Source: Spirochaetaceae bacterium
GTDB lineage: Bacteria; Spirochaetota; Spirochaetia; DSM-27196; PXBQ01
Direction: 5' to 3'
Assembly: GCA_003566875.1 (NCBI GenBank)
Contig: PXBQ01000302.1
Coordinates: 1-6,088 of the forward strand
Length of the DNA: 6,088 nt
How positions within the stretch are numbered: the stretch's first letter is position 1; each line of letters begins with the position of its first letter. Below the pieces are notes generated by a model that saw only the letters and a list, made by a program, of their open reading frames with translations, was not told the origin of the DNA and did not search any database. Position numbers and translations under genes: made by a program. Below, piece by piece: positions 1-5,356 of the stretch.

Positions 1-56
1 AAATCCGTTCCGTCGGAATTTGCGAATCGCCGGTAGGCTAACCACCGCGATAAAGC

Positions 57-62
57 TACAAT
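57..62 (+). promoter_or_regulatory. candidate -10 box upstream of the patatin gene
   Basis: TACAAT matches the sigma-70 -10 consensus at five of six positions. The hexamer 17 bases upstream (TAGGCT, 34-39) is a poor -35, so this is a weak promoter call. If used, transcription would begin around position 69, which leaves almost no leader before the ribosome binding site. The true promoter may lie before the window. Confidence 0.22.
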
Positions 63-66
63 GTGT

Positions 67-71
67 GGAGG
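67..71 (+). promoter_or_regulatory. ribosome binding site deciding the patatin start
   Basis: GGAGG lies eight bases before the ATG at 80. This favours that ATG over an in-frame TTG at position 20, which would add 20 residues that do not belong to the patatin fold. Confidence 0.8.
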
Positions 72-79
72 AAAATCCT

Positions 80-913
80 ATGTTGAAACGCAAAAAGACT
101 CTCGGGCTCGCGCTCGGCGGCGGTGCGGTACGTGGATTTGCGCATCTCGGTGTGCTGAAAGTACTCGAAGAAATCGGGATCAAGCCCGACTACGTCGCCG
201 GTACCAGCGCCGGTAGTTTGATCGGCGCGCTGTACTGCGCGGGCCGCTCGTGGAAAGAGATCGCAGAGAAGGCGCTCGACGCGGATTGGCGTGACTTCGT
301 TCGGGCGACGCTTCCGTCGAAAGGGATCGTGAAGGCCGACGGTCTCGAGAAAATCGTCGAAGAGTTTCTCGGAGACCCGGACTTCACCGACCTCAAAACC
401 CCGTTCGCGGCGGTGGCCGTTGACCTCACGTCGGGGCGACAGAAAGTATTCCGTGACGGCGCGGTCGCGCGCGCGGTTCGCGCGAGCTGTAGCATCCCGG
501 GAATCTTTGTCCCGTACACGGAGGGAGACGCCGTGTACGTCGACGGTGGTGTACTGAACAGCGTTCCCGCAGACGTGGTCCGCGGGATGGGCGCCGACTA
601 CGTTATCGCGGTCGACCTGAACGACTCGCCGCTCGACGAAACCGTCGTCCCGAAGAACATTGTCGAGGTGGTTTTCCGCAGTTTTATGATCATGATGCGC
701 ACCGGCACAAACCAGGGCGCGCGGTCGGCGGATCTCCTGATACGTCCCGATCTCGAGGGTTTCAGCTATATCGATATGTCACGGAAAGAAGAGTTGATCG
801 AACGCGGTGAGAACGCGATGTTGCGTGGCGTGCCGAAGATTGCGCGTAAACTTACGACCGAAATCCGGAAAAACGTCCCGAAGGATCAGATAAAGGCGCT
901 GGGCAAGGCCTGA
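80..913 (+). CDS. patatin-like phospholipase (RssA/NTE-type serine hydrolase)
   Basis: A 277-residue serine acyl-hydrolase of the bacterial patatin family, expected to cleave fatty acyl esters of phospholipids or lysophospholipids with a Ser-Asp dyad. Visible motifs, in order: the glycine-rich oxyanion loop GGGAVRG (13-19); the nucleophile elbow GTSAG with Ser43; the family block RASCSIPGIFVP (134-145); and the catalytic Asp155 in DGG, followed by NSVP. The domain runs from about residue 7 to 205. The last 70 residues are helical and basic and contain a short hydrophobic stretch (FMIMM). There is no signal peptide or clear membrane helix, so it is probably cytoplasmic or membrane-associated. 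The size is normal for stand-alone bacterial members and all catalytic residues are present. The start is set by the GGAGG at 67-71. It is the only plus-strand gene and ends 34 bp from the convergent arfB. The fold is certain; the substrate cannot be told. Confidence 0.95.
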   Translation: MLKRKKTLGLALGGGAVRGFAHLGVLKVLEEIGIKPDYVAGTSAGSLIGALYCAGRSWKEIAEKALDADWRDFVRATLPSKGIVKADGLEKIVEEFLGDPDFTDLKTPFAAVAVDLTSGRQKVFRDGAVARAVRASCSIPGIFVPYTEGDAVYVDGGVLNSVPADVVRGMGADYVIAVDLNDSPLDETVVPKNIVEVVFRSFMIMMRTGTNQGARSADLLIRPDLEGFSYIDMSRKEELIERGENAMLRGVPKIARKLTTEIRKNVPKDQIKALGKA

Positions 914-947
914 ATCACACGTTGCCGTTTCGGCCCGGAGAGATGTT

Positions 948-1361
948 TCAGTCGGAATCAGGGCGCGAGCGGTAGTTCTTGACCGCCGAGCGGCGGCGTT
1001 TCTCATCGAGGCGACGTTCCTTCGCCGCCCGTGTCGGTCGGGTCTTTTTTCGGGGTTTTGGGCGTGCCATCGCCGCGGCTATCATCGCGACGGCGCGCTC
1101 GTGCACGACGGATCTGTTCACGGACTGGCTCCGGGTGCCGGATTCGTGCAGCACCAACTCGTTCGTGTTCGTCACGCGGGAACCGAGCCGCAAAAAAACA
1201 CGGTCCCGGACATCGTCCGGGACCGGCAGGTGATCGAGTGGAACTCGCATGACTACTTTCGTGTTCACCTTGTTCACGTTCTGACCGCCGGGCCCTCCGG
1301 CGCGCGCAAAATCGCACGTCGCGTTGATCTGGACCCAGTCGGAAATCTCATCGACGGTCAT
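948..1361 (-). CDS. arfB: alternative ribosome-rescue factor ArfB (YaeJ-type peptidyl-tRNA hydrolase)
   Basis: A 137-residue release-factor-like protein. ArfB-type proteins bind ribosomes stalled on mRNA without a stop codon, place a basic C-terminal tail in the empty mRNA channel and hydrolyse peptidyl-tRNA with a GGQ motif. Here the core AGGPGGQNVNKVNTKV has GGQ at 25-27. It is followed by the domain's later part, including ESGTRSQSVNR (73-83). The tail RPTRAAKERRLDEKRRRSAVK (108-128) closely resembles the ribosome-binding tail of E. coli YaeJ. RF1/RF2 are ruled out by the small size and the lack of codon-recognition domains. I chose the ATG at 1361 because a weak GAG/AAAGAG site lies about seven bases before it; a GTG at 1364 would add one residue. 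The gene follows the exported-protein gene by 21 bp and is probably cotranscribed. A terminator-like hairpin lies inside the frame at codons 46-57. Confidence 0.93.
   Translation of the reverse strand: MTVDEISDWVQINATCDFARAGGPGGQNVNKVNTKVVMRVPLDHLPVPDDVRDRVFLRLGSRVTNTNELVLHESGTRSQSVNRSVVHERAVAMIAAAMARPKPRKKTRPTRAAKERRLDEKRRRSAVKNYRSRPDSD
1192..1225 (-). terminator. intrinsic-terminator-like hairpin inside the arfB coding sequence
   Basis: On the plus strand CGGTCCCGGAC (1201-1211) and GTCCGGGACCG (1215-1225) are perfect inverse complements of 11 bases, nine of them G/C, around a 3-base loop. Read on the minus strand, the stem is followed by T, G, then seven consecutive T (1198-1192). This is the form of a Rho-independent terminator in the arfB orientation. 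In the other direction no U-run follows the stem, so it is oriented. It covers ArfB codons from Pro46 to Leu57. Whether it works while ribosomes translate the region cannot be judged from sequence alone. It could instead end transcripts of the exported-protein gene upstream. Confidence 0.7.
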
Positions 1362-1382
1362 CACGTCACTCTTTGCGTCGGC

Positions 1383-1919
1383 TTAGTTCAGAAACGAGAA
1401 CTTCGCGTTGAGGTAGATCATGTACGGCGTCACACCTTCGGGAAGATCACCGCTCAGCACGCCGACCACGCCGAGCCCCGCGCGGAACCGTCTCCCGAGC
1501 TTTGCGTGGGCCGAAAGATCCGGAAAGAACAATGAACCGGTAGTGATATCGTTGTAAAGCCCAAGGAACACAAAAGCCCCGCCGCCGAAGTTGAAGTTCA
1601 CGACCGCGGGCCCGAAGTCGTACTCCGCGTATACAACCGGCCACAGAAGCGACTGCACGATCAGCGAGAAACCACGTAACCCGACGCCGAGATTGACCGG
1701 GCCGACGGGCTCCTGGTACGCGACCATGACTTCCGGCAGAAGGATCGTTATCTGCGAAAGTACGTCGAAATCGAAGTCATCTACTTCCTCGTCGAGGCTC
1801 GAGATCTGCGCGCCCAACCGCCACGGGACCGTGAATCCAAAATCGACCCGGACGTCGGCGACCGCGGTTGCAGACGATATCGCCACGAGCGCGGCTATAA
1901 ATACTAGTATCTTTCTCAT
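1383..1919 (-). CDS. small exported protein, probable outer-membrane beta-barrel
   Basis: A 178-residue protein of no recognised family. Residues 1-21 form a Sec signal peptide: Arg-Lys at the N-terminus, a hydrophobic core ILVFIAALVAI, and a cleavage-like AVA before Asp22. The mature part (about 157 residues) has no long hydrophobic helix. It shows alternating hydrophobic/polar strands such as VRVDFGF, VNLGVGLRGF, VVYAEYDFG, VVNFNFGGGAFVFLG, FRAGLGVVGVL and PYMIYLNAKFSF. It is rich in Gly and aromatics, and its penultimate segment resembles a final barrel strand although it ends in Asn. An acidic patch, DEEVDDFDFD, lies at 43-52. This pattern suggests a small 8-strand-type barrel, though a periplasmic beta-protein is possible. 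The start is fixed by GGAGG six bases upstream and by the signal peptide; an upstream in-frame extension to 2087 lies in the ArsR gene and is not real. It is followed at 21 bp by arfB. Confidence 0.8.
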   Translation of the reverse strand: MRKILVFIAALVAISSATAVADVRVDFGFTVPWRLGAQISSLDEEVDDFDFDVLSQITILLPEVMVAYQEPVGPVNLGVGLRGFSLIVQSLLWPVVYAEYDFGPAVVNFNFGGGAFVFLGLYNDITTGSLFFPDLSAHAKLGRRFRAGLGVVGVLSGDLPEGVTPYMIYLNAKFSFLN

Positions 1920-1925
1920 GTAGGT

Positions 1926-1930
1926 CCTCC
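1926..1930 (-). promoter_or_regulatory. ribosome binding site of the exported-protein gene
   Basis: Minus-strand GGAGG lies six bases before the ATG at 1919. Together with the signal peptide it settles the start. Confidence 0.8.
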
Positions 1931-1936
1931 GGCTCG

Positions 1937-1965
1937 AATATACCGCGAATCGGACAGGAAACCAA
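1937..1965 (-). promoter_or_regulatory. candidate promoter for the exported protein and arfB
   Basis: In the 67-bp gap after the ArsR gene, the minus strand carries TTGGTT (1965-1960), a 17-base spacer and TATATT (1942-1937, five of six matches to the -10 consensus). The -35 is weak. A start near 1930 would leave a very short leader, beginning about at the Shine-Dalgarno. The pentamer ATTCG occurs twice, 11 bases apart, around the -10. I see no convincing terminator between the ArsR gene and this site, so read-through from upstream is also possible. Confidence 0.35.
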
Positions 1966-1986
1966 CAAGCTCGTCTGAGGGCAACG

Positions 1987-2448
1987 TCACGAACCGGTTT
2001 TCCGTTCGGCGAATCCGACGACGCAGGTGTCGCCTTGACGCAGTTTGAGCCGTTCCCGGATGCGGCGCGCGTCGTGACACTCAGCATCGGAGGCGAATCG
2101 AGTTTCGATGATCTTCACGACGTCGCGGTTGACGCCGGCGTTCGTGTCGATCGCGTGATACACCCACGTTCCCTTCCGCGTCGCCTCGACAAACCCGGCC
2201 GTCTTGAGGTGAGACAACGCTTTCGAGACCTGATACTGCGGAAGCTCAAGCGCATCGGTGATCTCACAGACGCACACGGGCATACCCGCGACAATCAAGA
2301 CGTGTAATACGCGCAGACGCGTCTCATCGCTCAGAGCCTTGAATAGTTTTGCTGTCTCGCTCAAACACGCTGAGGTCACGCTGCCATCGTACGGTACCGA
2401 TCCGGAAGGTGTCAACGCCGATTTCTTCTCGCGCTCAGGTGTTCTCAC
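1987..2448 (-). CDS. ArsR/SmtB-family metalloregulator with an alpha-3 CxC motif
   Basis: A 153-residue winged-helix repressor. Such proteins bind operator DNA as dimers and release it on binding metal or metalloid ions. The domain runs from about residue 30 to 105: AKLFKALSDETRLRVLHVL (33-51), the metal-site helix PVCVCEI with Cys59 and Cys61, recognition helix LPQYQVSKALSHLKTAGFV (69-87), and the wing RKGTWVYHAI. The CxC in this position matches the arsenite/antimonite or cadmium/lead type (compare ELCVCDL of E. coli ArsR). Further thiols lie at Cys124 (ECHD) and Cys142. The N-terminus has about 29 residues before the fold, longer than usual. I kept the GTG at 2448 because it overlaps the upstream stop by 4 bp (GTGA) and has AAAGG about nine bases ahead. 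A later GTG at 2379 has no binding site. No arsenic resistance gene is adjacent, so target and ligand are open. Confidence 0.92.
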   Translation of the reverse strand: MRTPEREKKSALTPSGSVPYDGSVTSACLSETAKLFKALSDETRLRVLHVLIVAGMPVCVCEITDALELPQYQVSKALSHLKTAGFVEATRKGTWVYHAIDTNAGVNRDVVKIIETRFASDAECHDARRIRERLKLRQGDTCVVGFAERKTGS

Positions 2449-2819
2449 TCAAGCCGGCCTTTCTCGAGGACCTTGCCCATCACGTAGTTCACGACGTCCA
2501 TGTCCATCTCGACAGCGTTTTCACCGACGACGTCGCGCACGACGTCCCAGTCAGATTCGAGCAACGGGTCGAGTTGCTCGTCGTAATCGCCTGCGAACAG
2601 GTCGACGACGGCCGCGAGTCGCACGGTGACCGCGATCGTAGTCGGAGCGTCGACGGCGTCGGCAAGCACCGCAGAAGCGATTTCACGCGAACCGGACTCC
2701 GAAATCCCGGCAAGACACGCGACGAACGATGACTCGATCGCGTTCAGAACGGCCGCGTGATCGACGGCGTTTTTGCGCGATCGCGCGACGAGCTTGTTGA
2801 AACGGTCGGAAACAAACAT
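2445..2819 (-). CDS. unrecognised 124-residue acidic helical protein
   Basis: I do not recognise a family. The first 20 residues are basic (DRFNKLVARSRKN); the remainder is alanine- and valine-rich, predicted helical and strongly acidic, with clusters at GDYDEQLD (77-84), ESDWD (88-92) and EMDMD (104-108). The end, VMGKVLEKGRLE, is charged. There are no signal peptide, membrane helix, Cys pair or obvious catalytic motif; the single Cys is at 35. The ATG at 2819 has GGAG seven bases upstream (2830-2827) and begins 4 bp after the HAD stop. The end overlaps the ArsR start by 4 bp, so it is very likely translated with both neighbours. The frame stays open further upstream, but that part is out-of-frame HAD sequence rich in Ser, Arg and Pro and is not real. 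The tight coupling supports a true gene; its role is unknown. Confidence 0.75.
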   Translation of the reverse strand: MFVSDRFNKLVARSRKNAVDHAAVLNAIESSFVACLAGISESGSREIASAVLADAVDAPTTIAVTVRLAAVVDLFAGDYDEQLDPLLESDWDVVRDVVGENAVEMDMDVVNYVMGKVLEKGRLE

Positions 2820-2823
2820 GTCA

Positions 2824-3552
2824 CTACTCCAGTACGGCGGAATACCGTCCGCGGCGGGTGGGATCCGCCTCAACGCCGATCGTCTCGAGGACCGCATCGA
2901 CCAGCTCGCGAGCCGAGCCGACGACACGCCGGAAACCGTGCGCGATGAGCTCATTGCGCGAGGTTGTCCCCCACTCGACCCCGATCGCGCGCATTCCGGC
3001 AGCTTCGGCGCACCGGACGTCGGGCGCCGAGTCTCCGACAAACACGCACCGGTCGACCGACGACCCGAGCGCGTACACGGCTTGAAGAGCGGCCGCGGCA
3101 GCCGGCTTTTTCTCGGCGACGTCGTCTTCGCCGTACACGACAGTGAAGTACTCGGCGAGTTCAAACCGGCACAACAGACGTCGGATCAGCGATCCACGAT
3201 TGTTGCTCACGATGCCGATCGCGACGCCACGATCAACGAGCTCCCGCAACGCGGCCGGGAACGCCGGGTACGGCCGGGCGAGGCCCAGAAACTCCGTCGC
3301 CGCGAGCTCGTAAAATCTCTCGGCCATTGCGTCTCTCGTGCCTTGATCGTCGATACCCGAGAGCCGTCCCATCCGTTCCGGCGTGTGATACACCATATCG
3401 GCGACGACACGCTCTCGCGTACCGGGTTCGGCGCCGTATTCGGCAACCGCCGCGTTCGACGACGCGACGACCATCTCGAGCGAGTCAATAACGGTTCCGT
3501 CGTGATCAAATATTACTGCAAATCGTGGTTTCGTGAGTTCCATCGCCCGCAC
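2824..3552 (-). CDS. HAD-superfamily phosphatase (phosphoglycolate phosphatase-like, subfamily IA)
   Basis: A 242-residue HAD hydrolase removing phosphate from a small phosphorylated metabolite through an aspartyl-phosphate intermediate. All four motifs are intact: DHDGT with nucleophile Asp16 and acid/base Asp18; Ser116 in IVSNN; Lys149 in EKKP; and the magnesium-binding GDSAPD (Asp174, Asp178). The helical cap lies between residues 25 and 95, as in Gph/PpaX-type enzymes. The end, WGTTSRNELIAHGF, is also typical. Phosphoglycolate is a possible substrate, but these enzymes are poorly predictable. Two starts compete. The GTG at 3552 is nine bases after a strong GGGAGG. The ATG at 3543 is 18 bases from it but would suit a leaderless transcript from the promoter-like sequence overlapping this spot. 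I report the GTG; the choice changes only three residues. The gene leads a tight group with the unknown protein and ArsR. Confidence 0.93.
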   Translation of the reverse strand: MRAMELTKPRFAVIFDHDGTVIDSLEMVVASSNAAVAEYGAEPGTRERVVADMVYHTPERMGRLSGIDDQGTRDAMAERFYELAATEFLGLARPYPAFPAALRELVDRGVAIGIVSNNRGSLIRRLLCRFELAEYFTVVYGEDDVAEKKPAAAAALQAVYALGSSVDRCVFVGDSAPDVRCAEAAGMRAIGVEWGTTSRNELIAHGFRRVVGSARELVDAVLETIGVEADPTRRGRYSAVLE

Positions 3553-3579
3553 TGTAGCGAACCTCCCATTTGGAGTCAA
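3551..3579 (-). promoter_or_regulatory. candidate promoter overlapping the HAD start
   Basis: The minus strand carries TTGACT (3579-3574, five of six matches to the -35 consensus), a 17-base spacer and TACAGT (3556-3551, four of six to the -10). Transcription would begin near 3544, immediately before the ATG at 3543, giving a leaderless message and leaving the Shine-Dalgarno inside the promoter. The match may be chance, because the same bases hold the ribosome binding site. Confidence 0.3.
3562..3567 (-). promoter_or_regulatory. ribosome binding site pointing to the GTG start of the HAD gene
   Basis: Minus-strand GGGAGG lies nine bases before the GTG at 3552 and 18 before the ATG at 3543. 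It only functions if transcripts start upstream, for example by read-through from the membrane-protein gene. Confidence 0.6.
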
Positions 3580-3581
3580 TC

Positions 3582-3607
3582 GTCGGTTATCGCTGTCGGT
3601 TATCGCT
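3582..3607. repeat. perfect 13-bp tandem duplication at a gene end
   Basis: GTCGGTTATCGCT occurs twice head to tail (3582-3594 and 3595-3607). The copy at 3595-3607 contains the stop codon (3602-3600) and last codons of the membrane-protein gene; the other copy fills part of the 47-bp gap before the HAD gene. It looks like a slippage duplication, or possibly a direct-repeat binding site just upstream of the candidate HAD promoter. Confidence 0.85.
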
Positions 3608-4082
3608 GAACACGGCGCAAGATCACGTTCAGGCCGACGAGAGCAAGCAGTGATACCGCAAAGATACTCCAAAAACCGACCGTCGCTTGAATGCGTCCAA
3701 CGAGAAAGCCGATCGTTGCGACAGGCACGACGACCGAGGCTGCCTCGCTCGCGCGTCGGCGGAGAATCAGCTCGGTAGGGCCCTCGGCACCACGCGCGGT
3801 TGCACGGAAGCGCGAGAGGTCGTGCCCGACGATGGCCGCAGCGACGCCGAGTGCCGCCGCGAATCCCACAAAGGCTGGAGCCGCCAGCGCGCCGATCGCG
3901 ATGACGCAGAGCACGAAGAAACACGCGGTCGCACTCTCGGAAGAACCCGCCCGGTCGGCGCGGTACCACGCTATACCGATCAGGATCGCGGCCACTGCCG
4001 CGACAAGACGCCCGGTAGCGAGGACCGCCCCCGCGACAAGCAGTACCGCCCCGACCGGCCCGATGAAACCGAGCCACTTCAT
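3600..4082 (-). CDS. small polytopic inner-membrane protein coupled to MoxR-DUF58
   Basis: A 160-residue membrane protein of no family I can name. Hydrophobic segments lie at about 4-23, 26-40, 52-71, 72-87, 114-130 and 134-155, giving five or six transmembrane helices. A polar basic loop (88-112, including RFRATARGAEG and LILRRR) sits between the second and third pair. There are no catalytic or metal motifs. The ATG at 4082 overlaps the DUF58 stop (ATGA) and has GGAGGGG (4098-4092) nine bases upstream, so translation is coupled to DUF58. Earlier in-frame codons lie inside the DUF58 gene and are not used. By position it is a likely membrane partner of the MoxR-DUF58 pair, perhaps a scaffold or substrate; this is inference from context only. 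Confidence 0.82.
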   Translation of the reverse strand: MKWLGFIGPVGAVLLVAGAVLATGRLVAAVAAILIGIAWYRADRAGSSESATACFFVLCVIAIGALAAPAFVGFAAALGVAAAIVGHDLSRFRATARGAEGPTELILRRRASEAASVVVPVATIGFLVGRIQATVGFWSIFAVSLLALVGLNVILRRVQR

Positions 4083-5350
4083 ATCGCTACACCCCTCCGA
4101 CGCCACGCCCGAAGTTTCGGGATGTGCGATCGTATGCAAGCCTCGAGCGGCTCTTTGATGTCCCACGAAACGACCGGCACACCGACACGTTCGAGTTCCC
4201 GCAGAGTGAGAACGCGGTCGATCCGTTGCAGGCGAGACGCGATCGCGGCCGCGCGCGCGGGTCGTACCGGAATCGGAGCGAGAGATTCGGGGTCGGGACG
4301 CACAACCAGGACCGAGTACCCGCGCGCGACCATGACCGACAACGCGCGCACGTCGTCGCCGCGCACCGGTGACACAATGACAACCTGCGACCCGGCCGGC
4401 AGCACGCGCGTCGGGATAGAGTCGAGCGCGTCGAACACCGCGCTCTCGCCCTCCGACGCGTTTGCGAGCGCGGTGTAGATCTTCTCGGCCTGCTTTTTTC
4501 CGTAGCCCGGAAACGTCCAGTCGAGTCCCACCCCGATCGTCACGAGCCCCACCCGGTGTCCGGCCGAGAGAAGCGAGTCCGAAAGACTCGCGGCGGCCGC
4601 GACCGTGTACTCAAAAAGCGAGACACCGTGCGAGACGGGGTTCCGCGCGGCGCGCCCGTCGACGATGATCCCGATCTCGGTGATACGTTCGCGCTCGAAG
4701 TCGGTCGTGAACAGCCGGTTCTCGTGCCGTGCGGTAGCGCGCCAGTTGATACGGCGCATCGGGTCACCGACGGCGTACTCGCGGACGTCGAAAAACTCCG
4801 TACCTTCGCCGGCGATCCCCGCGTGGATCGGGCCATGATACAGCAGCGTCTTACGCGGAGAAAGCGGTATGCTCTCGATCGTGCGTCGGGGCGGTAAGCT
4901 TGTGAGCTCGCTGTGCACCGGAAACTCCGCGATGCGACTGCGAACCCCTCCAAAACCGTACGAGCGCGCAGTGATCCGGTTGAACGCGTATCGGCCACGT
5001 TTCCCGGTCACCGTGTACGTGTACGACACCGTCTCACCCGCGGCGATCGGAGTCACGAATCGAGCCGAACCGGAGACCACCGAGAGGCCGTACGGAATCG
5101 TGTCGGTTAAAACGACGGTCGGAAGCGCCCCGCCTGTGTTCTCGACGGTTACGGTGACCTCGACCGGAGAACCGTCACCGACGCGGCGCGAACCGAGGGC
5201 ACGCGAGACCGCGAGCTGCGGCGCCGGCGCGTCGCGGAGCACCGCGAGCGAGAGGTACGCGACGAAAACCGCAGCGAACGACACGATCGCTCCGCTCCGG
5301 GTAGCGAGACCGAACAGCAGAAATCCGAACGCGAGCGCGCCGTACACCAT
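4079..5350 (-). CDS. DUF58 membrane-anchored protein, MoxR partner
   Basis: A 423-residue DUF58 protein, the usual partner of MoxR AAA+ ATPases in bacterial and archaeal clusters tied to envelope and stress functions or to maturation of other proteins. Two hydrophobic segments near the start (3-17 and 20-38) anchor it. Residues 45-140 look like an extracytoplasmic Ig-like/CARDB-type beta domain (VEVTVTVENTGG, DTIPYGL, GETVSYTYTV). The DUF58 signature GEGTEFFDVREYAVGD followed by RRINWRATAR covers 181-208. A von Willebrand A-like fold follows from about 226, with Asp231 at the metal site, but the sequence there is DGRAA rather than DxSxS. The length is normal. The start ATG at 5350 is six bases after the MoxR stop; its Shine-Dalgarno is weak, so translational coupling is likely. 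It overlaps the membrane-protein start by 4 bp. Confidence 0.94.
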   Translation of the reverse strand: MVYGALAFGFLLFGLATRSGAIVSFAAVFVAYLSLAVLRDAPAPQLAVSRALGSRRVGDGSPVEVTVTVENTGGALPTVVLTDTIPYGLSVVSGSARFVTPIAAGETVSYTYTVTGKRGRYAFNRITARSYGFGGVRSRIAEFPVHSELTSLPPRRTIESIPLSPRKTLLYHGPIHAGIAGEGTEFFDVREYAVGDPMRRINWRATARHENRLFTTDFERERITEIGIIVDGRAARNPVSHGVSLFEYTVAAAASLSDSLLSAGHRVGLVTIGVGLDWTFPGYGKKQAEKIYTALANASEGESAVFDALDSIPTRVLPAGSQVVIVSPVRGDDVRALSVMVARGYSVLVVRPDPESLAPIPVRPARAAAIASRLQRIDRVLTLRELERVGVPVVSWDIKEPLEACIRSHIPKLRAWRRRGVAI

Positions 5351-5356
5351 ACGAGG

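Noticed and set aside
8..18. Perfect short palindrome TTCCG-T-CGGAA at the left edge, possibly the end of a terminator of an upstream gene
   Set aside because: The stem is too short once a loop is allowed, there is no T-run of useful length, and the upstream context is missing.
924..934. GCCG-TTT-CGGC hairpin between the convergent patatin and arfB genes
   Set aside because: Only four base pairs and no T-run on either side, so it does not qualify as a terminator for either gene.
1028..1050. CCCG/CGGG stem followed by TCTTTTTT on the plus strand, a possible terminator for the patatin gene inside the 3' part of arfB
   Set aside because: The stem is four pairs (five with a G-U) with a seven-base loop. 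The T-run is explained by lysine codons of the basic ArfB tail on the other strand.
1920..2087. N-terminal extension of the exported protein by 56 residues
   Set aside because: It would place a signal peptide in mid-protein and run into the ArsR gene; GGAGG and the signal peptide fix the start at 1919.
2773..3609. 278-codon open frame on the plus strand opposite the HAD gene
   Set aside because: Its composition is dominated by Arg, Asp and His, with no recognisable domain or ribosome binding site. It mirrors a well-supported HAD gene on the minus strand; long antisense frames are common in GC-rich DNA.
3691..4158. Overlapping plus-strand open frames opposite the membrane-protein and DUF58 genes
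   Set aside because: Low-complexity Ala/Arg/Thr content without motifs. The minus-strand genes have coupling overlaps, binding sites and family signatures.
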